A stretch of 64,000 nt of DNA from Paenibacillus amylolyticus (GTDB lineage: Bacteria > Bacillota > Bacilli > Paenibacillales > Paenibacillaceae), in assembly GCF_003719335.1 (NCBI RefSeq), contig NZ_RIAS01000008.1, positions 1 to 64,000 on the forward strand, in the 5' to 3' direction. Below are positions 29,680 through 38,179 of the stretch, piece by piece. A program made the position numbers and the translations under genes. Numbering within the stretch: position 1 is the stretch's first letter; every line of letters begins with the position of its first letter. The notes below the pieces were generated by a model. It did no database searches. It saw only the letters and a program-made list of their open reading frames with translations, and was not told the DNA's origin.

Positions 29680-29887
29680 ATTCAATCCCATCCTTTAATT
29701 TAAAATTTTAGTCTGTCCAAGTCATCTCAGGTTCCCCTGCATGCAAGACAGAGGGTTCAAGTTCAGAGCCCGTTAAGTTCGCGGAAGTATTATGCTGCGC
29801 AGTTTTATTCAACCGTCCAGCCTATTCATTTTTACCCGTGAGCCTGATCTTCGAATCACCACAACCCAGACTTGTCTCAAAAAAAAG

Positions 29888-29916
29888 TTCAAAAAACGTG
29901 CTTTATCCGATATACT
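29888..29916 (+). promoter_or_regulatory. Putative promoter of mtnKA
   Basis: The -35 TTCAAA (29888-29893) and -10 TATACT (29911-29916) are 17 bases apart, about 60 bases before mtnK. No S-box (SAM riboswitch) is visible between the promoter and the start; the leader is too short for one. Confidence 0.5.
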
Positions 29917-29977
29917 GTCATAAACCAAGCAAAGAAGTGGGTTTTCCTGTTTCTTCATATATATGGAGGTGGCACCT

Positions 29978-31195
29978 TTGACTCAATATCATCCTTTAAC
30001 CCCACAAGAAGCGATCGAATTAGCCAAAACTTTACCGGGTCCATTTGCGGCAGATGCGAATCTGGATTGTCATGAGATCGGTGACGGCAACCTGAATCTC
30101 GTTTTCCATATCACGGATCAGAGCTCCGATAAAAGTATCATTATCAAACAGGCGCTTCCTTATGCGAAAGTGGTTGGCGAATCCTGGCCGCTTTCCCTTG
30201 TACGTGCTCGCATTGAACGTGAAATTCTGCAGGAAGAATATCGTCTGTGCCCTGGAATGGTGCCTGAAGTGTATCATTATGACGATGATCTCGCATTAAC
30301 GGTCATGGAGGATTTAAGTGACCATGTTATTATGCGCAAGGGTCTGATTGACGGAGCTTCCTACCCTCTTTTCGCCCAGCATATTGGGGAGTTTATGGCG
30401 AGAACCCTCTTCTTCACTTCAGACCTCGGCATGAACCAACAACAGAAGAAAGAACAGCAGGGACGATTCGTAAACCCTGACCAATGTAAAATAACAGAAG
30501 ACCTGATCTTTGATGAACCGTATCGGATTGCACCAAATAACAACTATGAAGCAGCGATCGACGATGAAGCCGAAGCGCTTCGTACAGACGAAGCACTGCA
30601 TTTGGAGATTGCCTTGCTCAGGGAAAAATTCCTGACCCACGGACAAGCACTTCTTCATGGTGACTTGCATACAGGCAGTATTTTTGTTACACCTGAGTCG
30701 ACCAAAGTCATTGATCCCGAGTTTGCTTTCTATGGGCCGATGGGTTTTGACGTAGGCGCCGTGCTGGCGAACCTGCTGCTTCATTATGTTTCACTGTCAG
30801 GCCGAATTTCAGAGCACTCTGCCCGGAAAGAACGTGAAACAGAGTTACTGGACATGGTACGTGATGTCTGGACTGAATTCGAAACTCGTTTCCGTGCACT
30901 TTGGGCTTCCGACCTCATGGACCCGATGGCTAAAACACCAGGTTATCAAAACCTGTATGTACAACAGCTATTTAGAGATACGATTGGTTTCACCGGAGCA
31001 AAAATGGTACGTCGCATCGTAGGACTTGCCCACGTCGCTGACATCGACACCATTACGGATGCTGCTGAACGTGAACATGCACAGCGAAAGGCACTGGCCG
31101 TTGGTAAAGCCTTGATTAAGAACAATCGTCACGTAAATACAATCGGTGAGATTCTAGATCTGGTATCTTCTGCTCTCACAACGGTTAAAGTCTAA
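29978..31195 (+). CDS. mtnK: 5-methylthioribose kinase
   Basis: The product has 405 residues from the TTG at 29978 ([15 protein letters not shown]), which follows GGAGGTGG at good spacing; an ATG five codons earlier overlaps that ribosome site. The enzyme phosphorylates methylthioribose in the methionine salvage pathway. Family blocks are [33 protein letters not shown], the catalytic loop [12 protein letters not shown], and the metal-binding [17 protein letters not shown]. It lies 23 bases upstream of mtnA and is co-transcribed with it. Confidence 0.95.
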   Translation: MTQYHPLTPQEAIELAKTLPGPFAADANLDCHEIGDGNLNLVFHITDQSSDKSIIIKQALPYAKVVGESWPLSLVRARIEREILQEEYRLCPGMVPEVYHYDDDLALTVMEDLSDHVIMRKGLIDGASYPLFAQHIGEFMARTLFFTSDLGMNQQQKKEQQGRFVNPDQCKITEDLIFDEPYRIAPNNNYEAAIDDEAEALRTDEALHLEIALLREKFLTHGQALLHGDLHTGSIFVTPESTKVIDPEFAFYGPMGFDVGAVLANLLLHYVSLSGRISEHSARKERETELLDMVRDVWTEFETRFRALWASDLMDPMAKTPGYQNLYVQQLFRDTIGFTGAKMVRRIVGLAHVADIDTITDAAEREHAQRKALAVGKALIKNNRHVNTIGEILDLVSSALTTVKV

Positions 31196-31218
31196 CATTA
31201 TTGAACGGAGGAACATCC

Positions 31219-32283
31219 ATGACAACCCCTGAACATCAGCCTCTGTCTTCGCTAAACTGGAAAAAGGACAAGCTTGAAATGCTCGATCAGCGTCTGCTGC
31301 CCGAAACGATTCTTATGCTGAAACTGTACACTCCCGAGGAAGTATGGGAGTCCATCCATTCCATGAAAGTACGCGGTGCACCTGCCATTGGTATCGCAGC
31401 AGCCTTCGGCGTAGTGCTCGGAGCCAAAGCTTATGATGGCATCGCTATTCAAGGCTGGCTGGATCATGTCAAATCCGTCTGTGCACATTTGGCAACATCA
31501 CGTCCAACAGCGGTTAATCTTTTTTGGGCATTAGATCGCATGATGCAAAAGGCTAACCAAGTTGTAGAAGCTGGTCTAAGTCTGGATGAAAGCACAGATG
31601 CGCTTGAAGCAGAAGCATTGTTGATTCAGAAGGAAGACGAAGAAGTATGCCGCATGATCGGTGAACATGCCCTGCCTTTATTTGAGGATGGAATGGGTGT
31701 ACTTACACACTGTAACGCAGGAGGTCTGGCGACAGCGAAATACGGTACAGCAACCGCTCCGATGTATCTAGCTCAAGAGCGTGGCATTCATCTGAAAGTA
31801 TTTGCTGACGAGACACGTCCCGTCCTGCAGGGCGCTCGTTTAACTGCATTTGAGCTACAACAGGCCGGAATTGACGTAACGTTACTCTGTGACAACATGG
31901 CGGGTATGGTCATGTCCAAAGGGTGGGTACAAGCTGTCATTGTGGGTACGGATCGGGTCGCAGCAAACGGTGATGTCGCCAACAAAATTGGTACATACAG
32001 CCTGGCAGTGCTCGCCAAAGCGCATAATATTCCTTTTTATGTAGCAAGTCCACTATCAACCATTGACTTGTCCACAACGTCCGGCGATCTGATTCCAATC
32101 GAAGAGCGTGCTGCTGAGGAAGTGACCGAAGGATTTGGCAAGCGTACTGCACCGCAGGGCGTTAAGGTGTTTAATCCAGCCTTTGACGTAACCCCGAACG
32201 AATATGTTACCGCAATTATTACGGAAAAAGGTATTGTTCGTGCGCCTTTCCAGGAGAACCTCGCGGCTTTATTTGCAGAATGA
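31219..32283 (+). CDS. mtnA: S-methyl-5-thioribose-1-phosphate isomerase
   Basis: The product has 354 residues. The ATG at 31219 has CGGAGG about 8 bases upstream; an in-frame TTG at 31201 is upstream of that site and is not used. The enzyme converts methylthioribose-1-phosphate to methylthioribulose-1-phosphate. The active site cysteine is in [16 protein letters not shown] and the aspartate in [18 protein letters not shown]; the N-terminal [16 protein letters not shown] is also typical. It follows mtnK in the salvage operon. The other salvage genes (mtnW, X, B, D) are not in the window. Confidence 0.96.
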   Translation: MTTPEHQPLSSLNWKKDKLEMLDQRLLPETILMLKLYTPEEVWESIHSMKVRGAPAIGIAAAFGVVLGAKAYDGIAIQGWLDHVKSVCAHLATSRPTAVNLFWALDRMMQKANQVVEAGLSLDESTDALEAEALLIQKEDEEVCRMIGEHALPLFEDGMGVLTHCNAGGLATAKYGTATAPMYLAQERGIHLKVFADETRPVLQGARLTAFELQQAGIDVTLLCDNMAGMVMSKGWVQAVIVGTDRVAANGDVANKIGTYSLAVLAKAHNIPFYVASPLSTIDLSTTSGDLIPIEERAAEEVTEGFGKRTAPQGVKVFNPAFDVTPNEYVTAIITEKGIVRAPFQENLAALFAE

Positions 32284-32430
32284 AAAATGGTGAGCATGTA
32301 GCAACATGAGAAGATTTCGAACATGCAGAACTTTGTTGAGGTCTTTGTATCAACTACCTTCGAGGAATAATTGAGAATGGAAATATATATGACAACCATA
32401 TAGCAACCATTGCTATGGGTCTGTAAAGAG

Positions 32431-32469
32431 AAGGGACAAGACGAATACATCCGTCTTCGTCCCCTTTTT
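32431..32469 (+). terminator. Terminator of mtnKA
   Basis: The arms GGGACAAGACG and CGTCTTCGTCCC form a strong stem around AATACATC, followed by TTTTT. It is about 150 bases after the mtnA stop. Confidence 0.85.
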
Positions 32470-32511
32470 CTGTTCTATTTCTATGGTGCAAAATGAAAAC
32501 CGACACGTGCT

Positions 32512-32814
32512 TCAGATCATCTTTAACAATGCTTCTACACCTGTCATACCTACTGTAATCCCCAAAGCCTCTGCCTCGGTCGTCACCGATTCCATTGGTG
32601 CATGAAGCAGCTGCTCCAGTGTTCGCACGCCTACAGCCCGTGCGGCCACAATCTTGCGATCGCCCAGCTTCTCATTCAATAACCCCACATCAAGAGCACC
32701 GCACATGATATACCCTTTGGATGTATTAATCGTTAACAGTGTCGTTTTGGGAAGTTTCACTTCTACCCCAACGAGCACGTGTTCTCCCACCACAATCGGC
32801 TCCATCGTCACCAT
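32512..32814 (-). CDS. yunC: YunC family protein (DUF1805)
   Basis: The product has 100 residues. It closely follows B. subtilis YunC, with VKLPKTTLLTI, KGYIMCGALDVGLLNEKL, IVAARAVGVRTLEQLLHAP and LGITVGMTGVEALLKM. Its function is not established to my knowledge. The ATG at 32814 is chosen because the protein then begins like its homologues; GAGGAGG lies about 14 bases upstream, somewhat far, and a GTG at 32829 falls inside that site. It is convergent with mtnKA and monocistronic. A YunD homologue is also in this window although the two are adjacent in B. subtilis. Confidence 0.9.
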   Translation of the reverse strand: MVTMEPIVVGEHVLVGVEVKLPKTTLLTINTSKGYIMCGALDVGLLNEKLGDRKIVAARAVGVRTLEQLLHAPMESVTTEAEALGITVGMTGVEALLKMI

Positions 32815-33090
32815 AATTTCACGATCCACCTCCTCTTCAACAGATCACGATAATTGTATGCCTCTTGGTGAATCGCCGTGTGGACACCTGCCGTGATGAA
32901 CAAAAAGTGGGTAATCAAGATGTGGGTAACGCTCTCCGTCAGAACGTAGGAAAGGAACGAGCAAAGGATAATTCTAAGTTTTAAAATTAACCGATTTCTG
33001 AGCCTTTGGTACTATGATTTCCATCATATTAGTGCTATAGTATATTAGAGTACATACGTGCTTATACATTATTTAACGGGGCTGGGATGA

Positions 33091-33690
33091 ATGAAACAAA
33101 CCTTATCCAATCAAGATGACGTCGGCTATCTATTTAATGTCGATATACTTATTAAGAGCCGTTCAAATGCATTGGCACTGCAGTCCCTGATCGAGTTCAT
33201 AAACAAAGAAGAACAAATTGCGGACTATCGGATTCACTCCGGAATTGAGCTTGGTCAAATCATTGAAGCTATGACTCAGGATAGAACAAATTCTACTGAC
33301 TCTAATCAAAATTTCCTGGAGTCACCAATATCATCTAATGAACAGTTAACCTCCATCAAGTCAGACCAGATCGTTAATTCGGTTTCGTCCAAATCACAAC
33401 CACAAGAATCAGTTGCCAAGGAATCAAATTCAAAAGCTGACAAGAAAAAATCTACTGCAGACACTTCCCATGTCGCTGATTCGAATTCGTTTGATGCCTG
33501 GATTGAATCCTTAATTAAAGAAAATCGCCTCACCCGGATTGTCGTAAACAACAAACATGGCAAACATCAAAGCATTCCTTGTCGAATACTTAATTTTGAC
33601 CGGGATAACAATGTCGTTAGCATTTACCATGTGGATGAAAAACAAGTCTACACATTTAGAACAAACGAAATTGATGAATTCTTGTTATAA
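33091..33690 (+). CDS. Hypothetical protein with Ser/Lys-rich linker
   Basis: This 199-residue protein is not recognised. The first 60 residues look like a small folded domain (VGYLFNVDILIKSRSNALAL, then EFINKEEQIADYRIHSGIELGQIIE). Residues about 65-130 are a low-complexity linker rich in Ser, Asn, Gln and Lys. The last 60 residues look like a small beta-barrel (LTRIVVNNKHGKHQ, CRILNFDRDNNVVSIYHV, VYTFRTNEIDEFLL), reminiscent of Hfq-like or SH3-like folds, but I do not claim one. GGGGCTGGG precedes the ATG. It has no membrane segment and a strong terminator follows. It is probably a cytoplasmic protein. Confidence 0.75.
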   Translation: MKQTLSNQDDVGYLFNVDILIKSRSNALALQSLIEFINKEEQIADYRIHSGIELGQIIEAMTQDRTNSTDSNQNFLESPISSNEQLTSIKSDQIVNSVSSKSQPQESVAKESNSKADKKKSTADTSHVADSNSFDAWIESLIKENRLTRIVVNNKHGKHQSIPCRILNFDRDNNVVSIYHVDEKQVYTFRTNEIDEFLL

Positions 33691-33761
33691 CCTTGAAGAT
33701 TTAAGCAAATACTTAGCACAAACTTAATTCAAAGTAGATTTTCACCCACAACGTCCAAACC

Positions 33762-33813
33762 AAAAAGCAACCTGATCTGGAATGAGATAAACATTCAGGC
33801 ACAGGTTGCTTTT
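33762..33813. terminator. Bidirectional terminator between convergent genes
   Basis: The arms AAAAGCAACCTG and CAGGTTGCTTTT are perfectly complementary and lie between the plus-strand hypothetical gene and the minus-strand DUF423 gene, with A-tracts and T-tracts on both sides. Confidence 0.85.
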
Positions 33814-33843
33814 ATTATACGATCATTCTTGTAACAAGGACTG

Positions 33844-34230
33844 TTACAAACTGGTCTTGCCCCGTTGCCAGACATCCATTGCAAACAGTAACCAGCCAGC
33901 AATAAAAGCTACGCCACCGATCGGTGTGATCGCTCCTAAAATTTTGATACCCGATATGCTAAGTACGTACAGGCTTCCTGAAAAAATGATGATACCCGCG
34001 AACAGCAAACGCGCTGCCCATTTCAGCTTCGTTGATGCTCCGAGCTGCCCAGCCGTTAATCCGACAATTAGTAAAGCAAGCGCATGAATCATGTGGTATT
34101 GTACCCCTGTTTCGTATGTAGCAATTGCACTTGCACCAATTTTGTCCTTAAGCATATGTGCACCGAATGCACCAATAGCCACCGACAGCATCGTTAATAT
34201 GGCTCCAAGCATCATCCATCTCCGTTGCAT
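33844..34230 (-). CDS. DUF423 family membrane protein
   Basis: The product has 128 residues and four hydrophobic segments, matching the small DUF423 membrane family (YwdK/YgdD type): LGAILTMLSVAIGAFGAHMLKDK, TGVQYHMIHALALLIVG, LFAGIIIFSGSLYVLSISGI and LGAITPIGGVAFIAGWLLF. The function is unknown. The ATG at 34230 is used, about 10 bases after AAGGGAG; an in-frame GTG two codons earlier is an alternative. It has no operon partner. Confidence 0.88.
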   Translation of the reverse strand: MQRRWMMLGAILTMLSVAIGAFGAHMLKDKIGASAIATYETGVQYHMIHALALLIVGLTAGQLGASTKLKWAARLLFAGIIIFSGSLYVLSISGIKILGAITPIGGVAFIAGWLLFAMDVWQRGKTSL

Positions 34231-34414
34231 ATCCACTCTCTCCCTTGATTCGTTTCAAACGCTTTGACTCCATATATTGTAGCGAATTCAAGCTCTAAAG
34301 TAAAAGAAATGCCTTATGAATATCGAATCCGGAATCGCTGGACACTATACAGGGTAATAAACATTCAGTATTCTATATAAATTATGATATCTTTTAAGGG
34401 GGCAGCGTGTTCTA

Positions 34415-34891
34415 ATGAATAATTACAATTCACCAAACTCAGATAACCATAACACCTCATCGTATCCTAACGACTCGAATCCCTATAATACAAGTGCCGA
34501 TGGCTATACACTCCCGCCAAAATCAGCAGAAATCAATGAAACACATCTTAAACATTCAGGGCCGGGGATCGCGAGTTTTGTTGTTGGATTGGTTGGTTTT
34601 CTAGGGCATCTCGTGACATTTGCGCTGATGTCTCTTGTACTGAATAACACCATTGAACTGCTGGGATCGTCAATCAGCCGGGAAGAACTCGCTATTCATC
34701 CGGCATTCGTTCTAGGTTCTTTCGCTTTCCTTGTCTGCCTGATTCTTAATTTCATCGGTCTTATTCTTGGAATTATTGGATTAGCGCTCAAAAATCGTAG
34801 GAAAGTCTTTGCCATCATTGGCACGATTTTGAGTGGTCTACTTATTTTGTTTTTCACAGTGCTTGTACTTGGCGGTATATACTTGACGTAA
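34415..34891 (+). CDS. Small membrane protein with hydrophilic Asn/Ser/Tyr-rich N-terminus
   Basis: The product has 158 residues. Residues 1-45 are rich in Asn, Ser, Tyr and Pro (SPNSDNHNTSSYPND) with no signal peptide; the remainder has three hydrophobic helices (GIASFVVGLVGFLGHLVTFAL, VLGSFAFLVCLILNFIGLILG, VFAIIGTILSGLLILFFTV). The layout resembles DUF4190-type membrane proteins, but I do not see a decisive motif. AAGGGGG stands upstream of the ATG. The function is unknown. The flanking genes (DUF423, DegV) do not suggest a role. Confidence 0.75.
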   Translation: MNNYNSPNSDNHNTSSYPNDSNPYNTSADGYTLPPKSAEINETHLKHSGPGIASFVVGLVGFLGHLVTFALMSLVLNNTIELLGSSISREELAIHPAFVLGSFAFLVCLILNFIGLILGIIGLALKNRRKVFAIIGTILSGLLILFFTVLVLGGIYLT

Positions 34892-35002
34892 TGCTTTCCT
34901 TGAGTGTCCCGGTTCTTTATAATTAAGCTAAGCCGCTTAACCTTTGCCCCGTTATACTCAACATATGAAAGACCAAATATTTGAACTCTAAAGGAGATTG
35001 AC

Positions 35003-35851
35003 ATGCCACGAATTAAAATTTTTGCGGACAGCACCAGCGATCTGGCTCCTGAGTGGATCCAGCAGTACGAAATCGGCATCATTCCCTTGTATGTGGTGTT
35101 TGGTGAAGAATCCCTGAAGGACGGAGAAGAGATCAAACCAGAGCAATTGTACGAACGTGTACGTCGCCATGGTTCTCTGCCCAAAACTGCAGCACCTTCA
35201 CCCGCTGATTTCATGACCGCATTTCAACCTTACATAGAACAAGGCGACGATATTTTTTACATCTCCTTATCTTCTGAGCTTTCTTCAACCTATCAGAACG
35301 CTCTGCTCGCCAGTTCTGAATTTCCAGAGGGACGCATCTCCGTAGTGGATTCCAAAAATCTCTCCTCAGGCATTGGCTTGATGGTGATGAAAGCTGTGCA
35401 TGCAGCAGAACAAGGACAAACTTTGGCCCAGATTACTCAACAGATTGAAGCCATGAAATCAACGGTGCGTACAGAGTTTGTTATTGATACACTCGAATAC
35501 TTGTATAAAGGCGGACGCTGCTCCGGTATGCAAAATCTGATTGGCAGCTTACTTAAAATCCGTCCCGTTATTCGGGTAACCGATGGTAAAATGTCACCCG
35601 CCTACAAAGTACGCGGTAAACGAGAAAAAGCGCTGGATCAAATGTTGCAAAATACGCTCAGTAATAAAGATCAGATTGATCGGGATTTAATGATTGTCGT
35701 TCATACCATGGCTGAGGAAGATGCGATAAACCTGAAAAAGACGCTGCAGGAGCAAACCGGAGCGCGCGTAGAATTAACTACGGCGGGTTGTGTCATTTGC
35801 AGTCATTGCGGGCCCAAAACGACCGGAATAATCTATAACACAATTCATTAG
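35003..35851 (+). CDS. DegV family fatty-acid binding protein
   Basis: The product has 282 residues. It is a DegV/FakB-type protein that binds a fatty acid for phosphorylation by a FakA kinase; the kinase is not in the window. Marks are IFADSTSDLAPE at the N-terminus, GSLPKTAAPSPADFM, the SSELSSTYQNA loop, DSKNLSSGIG, DTLEYLYKGGRCS and the C-terminal VICSHCGPKTTGI. AAAGGAGA lies about 8 bases before the ATG. It is monocistronic with its own terminator. Confidence 0.94.
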   Translation: MPRIKIFADSTSDLAPEWIQQYEIGIIPLYVVFGEESLKDGEEIKPEQLYERVRRHGSLPKTAAPSPADFMTAFQPYIEQGDDIFYISLSSELSSTYQNALLASSEFPEGRISVVDSKNLSSGIGLMVMKAVHAAEQGQTLAQITQQIEAMKSTVRTEFVIDTLEYLYKGGRCSGMQNLIGSLLKIRPVIRVTDGKMSPAYKVRGKREKALDQMLQNTLSNKDQIDRDLMIVVHTMAEEDAINLKKTLQEQTGARVELTTAGCVICSHCGPKTTGIIYNTIH

Positions 35852-35872
35852 CACGAATGGAAACAATAATTT

Positions 35873-35910
35873 AAGGGCATGCTCAGCAGATCGCTAGGCA
35901 TGCCCTTTAT
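35873..35910. terminator. Terminator after the degV-like gene
   Basis: The arms AAGGGCATGC and GCATGCCCTT are perfectly complementary around a 15-base loop, followed by TATTTG. The position between convergent genes allows use by both. Confidence 0.75.
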
Positions 35911-35993
35911 TTGTTTCGGATGACAACTAAGCAAGTTTTATTACTTTGATACTCAACTAACGTAATCCATGCTCGTCTTGCCCAACTCCTTCA

Positions 35994-36773
35994 TTAATAG
36001 GTTCTGGTTTTTAGATCATCCAGACTTTTGAATGCGTAACCTTGCTTGCGTGCCTCATCAATGATTGCTCCAAGCGCCTCCGTATTGTCTTTCGACACGG
36101 AATGCAGCAAGATGACAGCCCCTGGATGAAGCTGTTTCAGCACTTGTTGTTGAGCATATTGTGCGCCACGCTGTACATTCGTATCCCAATCCTTATAAGC
36201 TATAGACCAAAACACATTGACATATCCCTGAGCATAACTCTCAGCAAGTGTACGATTGTTGAAAATACCGCGAGGTGGACGCAAAAATGTAGCCTGTTGC
36301 CCCGTGAGACGGTGCACTTCAGATTTCACTTTTTCCAGTTCCTCTTTAATTTGTGTGTTGGAAATTCGAGTCATATCCGGATGGCTCCATGAATGGTTCC
36401 CAACAATGTGCCCTTCGGCTGCCATACGTTTGACAAGATCCGGCTGATCCTTCAAATAATGACCAGTAACAAAGAAAGCTGCCGGAACCTTCTTCGCTCG
36501 CAATACATCCAGTATTGCAGGTGTGAACCCATTCTCATATCCATTATCAAAAGTCAGATACAGTTCCTTTTGTTTGGTATCCCCCAAGAAAATGGCATGA
36601 TTATGCTCCAAAATAGACTTGAACCCTTCCTGATCAATGGAAGGCAGTTCGCCATTCTGACTTTTCTTAAAGCCAAAGTGGTATGCTCCGTTAATGGGAG
36701 ATGCTTCTGCCTGTGATGCCAGCATGTTAATGGTGAACAAGCCGAGCAGCAGATATAGCACCGTTCGCTTCAT
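35994..36773 (-). CDS. pdaA: Spore cortex polysaccharide deacetylase PdaA
   Basis: The product has 259 residues from the ATG at 36773 (MKRTVLYLLLGLF), with AGGAG about 8 bases upstream. A signal peptide spans residues 1-24. The NodB deacetylase domain has YLTFDNGYENG (catalytic Asp and metal Asp), FFVTGHYLKD, HIVGNHSWSHPDM (metal His pair) and LRPPRG. The pattern agrees with PdaA, which deacetylates muramic acid to make the muramic-delta-lactam of the spore cortex needed for germination. It is an outer-face membrane or secreted enzyme of the forespore. No operon partner is seen. Confidence 0.93.
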   Translation of the reverse strand: MKRTVLYLLLGLFTINMLASQAEASPINGAYHFGFKKSQNGELPSIDQEGFKSILEHNHAIFLGDTKQKELYLTFDNGYENGFTPAILDVLRAKKVPAAFFVTGHYLKDQPDLVKRMAAEGHIVGNHSWSHPDMTRISNTQIKEELEKVKSEVHRLTGQQATFLRPPRGIFNNRTLAESYAQGYVNVFWSIAYKDWDTNVQRGAQYAQQQVLKQLHPGAVILLHSVSKDNTEALGAIIDEARKQGYAFKSLDDLKTRTY

Positions 36774-36873
36774 GTTATCCGCTCCTGTCCCTGAAATTTC
36801 AGTTTGTTTAATGGTCCACAAACACCTTCAGGTAATATGCCGCAAGAGCGTCTATATTATGTAATCATTAGCG

Positions 36874-37281
36874 CTATATCCGTTTATTTTCGCGTGAGGA
36901 CGGCGTTGGTTGATGGAAAAGCTCAAGCAAAGTCTGAGGTTTGCCGCTGGTAGCCAGCCATTCCTTTACTGTCTGGATCGCACGAGTCTGACCGTCCCCC
37001 TGATCGCGCCAGGTTAGAAGTTCTATCACTTTGATGATGAGTGCGGACATGTTATGATTGTCCTTTTCAGAGCGCTCTGCACGCAATTTATGATATAGAG
37101 CCTCCTGCTCCCAATCCAGCAAAATTTCATCTCCGATCGTCGGTTTCATGAGTGTATAAGCCCGATTGCAACCTTCGCAGCGAACCGTGTTCACTTGTTG
37201 TTGCATAAAATAGGTGTTCACTTCCTGCCCGCAATCAGGGCATACGAACCCTACCTGAATATTTTGAATGTTGTCACTCAT
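36874..37281 (-). CDS. Small zinc-ribbon protein, unknown function
   Basis: The product has 135 residues. An N-terminal zinc ribbon is plain (CPDCGQEVN, then CEGCNRAY), two CxxC pairs about 22 residues apart. The remaining 90 residues are helical and charged (LLDWEQEALYHKLRAERSEK, IIKVIELLTWRD) without a motif I recognise. It could be a nucleic-acid or protein-binding regulator. AGGAGGA lies before the ATG. It is divergent from cysC, with 148 bases between the starts. Confidence 0.75.
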   Translation of the reverse strand: MSDNIQNIQVGFVCPDCGQEVNTYFMQQQVNTVRCEGCNRAYTLMKPTIGDEILLDWEQEALYHKLRAERSEKDNHNMSALIIKVIELLTWRDQGDGQTRAIQTVKEWLATSGKPQTLLELFHQPTPSSRENKRI

Positions 37282-37429
37282 GATCTTGTCCTCCTGCTCT
37301 CTGTGTATAACATCTATACCCGATATACAGACGGTTCACGCTTCTGTGATAGATAATTTTCATGGTCTATAATCTAGCAAATATGTTAAAATATTATGCA
37401 TAGGATCAGTTGAAATGAGGTGGGATAAC

Positions 37430-38068
37430 ATGTCGAAGGAAGATCGACATATTACTTGGCAAGCATCGAGTTTAAATCGGCAGGATCGGGAGAATAACAA
37501 CGGACATCGTAGTCGCACGATATGGTTTACAGGTTTATCCGGGGCAGGTAAATCCTCCATAGCCTTTGCACTAGAGAGAACCCTCCATGAACAAGGTGTT
37601 CGCTGTTATGTGCTTGATGGTGATAATGTAAGGCATGGATTAAATCGGGATCTCGGTTTCACCGCAGCAGATCGGCAGGAAAACCTGCGTCGCATCGGGG
37701 AAGTAAGCAAGTTAATGGTAGATGCGGGACTGCTTGTGCTTTCGGCATTTATTTCTCCCTACGCACAGGATCGGGAGATGGTCAGGCAGCTGTTTGAACC
37801 GGAAGATTTCATTGAGGTCTATGTTCGTTGTTCTATTGAAGAATGTGAGCGGCGTGATCCAAAGGGACTTTACAAAAAAGCTCGCAAAGGTGAAATCCCT
37901 CATTTTACTGGCATCTCTGCTCCCTATGATATCCCAACTTCTCCTTCATTCGTCATTGATACCGAACAATGCAGCATTGAGGAAGCTGTTCAAGAGATCG
38001 TGCAGCATCTGCAGCGAATCGGTGCCCTACATCTTCCTGTACAGACCAACTCATCCCTGACTTATTAA
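37430..38068 (+). CDS. cysC: Adenylyl-sulfate kinase (APS kinase)
   Basis: The product has 212 residues from the ATG at 37430, with GAGGTGGG upstream; an ATG five codons earlier lies before that site. The enzyme phosphorylates APS to PAPS. Motifs are Walker [39 protein letters not shown] and [14 protein letters not shown]. It stands alone, without the sulfate adenylyltransferase or PAPS reductase genes that usually accompany it. It is convergent with, and 111 bases from, the lasso peptide operon whose first gene is a sulfotransferase that would use PAPS. Confidence 0.95.
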   Translation: MSKEDRHITWQASSLNRQDRENNNGHRSRTIWFTGLSGAGKSSIAFALERTLHEQGVRCYVLDGDNVRHGLNRDLGFTAADRQENLRRIGEVSKLMVDAGLLVLSAFISPYAQDREMVRQLFEPEDFIEVYVRCSIEECERRDPKGLYKKARKGEIPHFTGISAPYDIPTSPSFVIDTEQCSIEEAVQEIVQHLQRIGALHLPVQTNSSLTY

Positions 38069-38083
38069 TTAAATAATAAAGAT

Positions 38084-38114
38084 GAAAGGCGTCCCTTTGC
38101 GGCACGCCTTTTTT
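38084..38114 (+). terminator. Terminator of cysC
   Basis: The arms AAAGGCGT and ACGCCTTT form a stem around CCCTTTGCGGC, followed by a T-run. Confidence 0.85.
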
Positions 38115-38179
38115 GCATTCTATTCCTTTCTAGTAGCGCTTGCTTCACTATAATCCGTTATAGGGACACAACTTATCGT

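Noticed and set aside
29692..29977. S-box (SAM riboswitch) before mtnKA, as in B. subtilis
   Set aside because: I looked for the conserved S-box sequence and the terminator/antiterminator pair and saw neither; the distance from the promoter is also too short.
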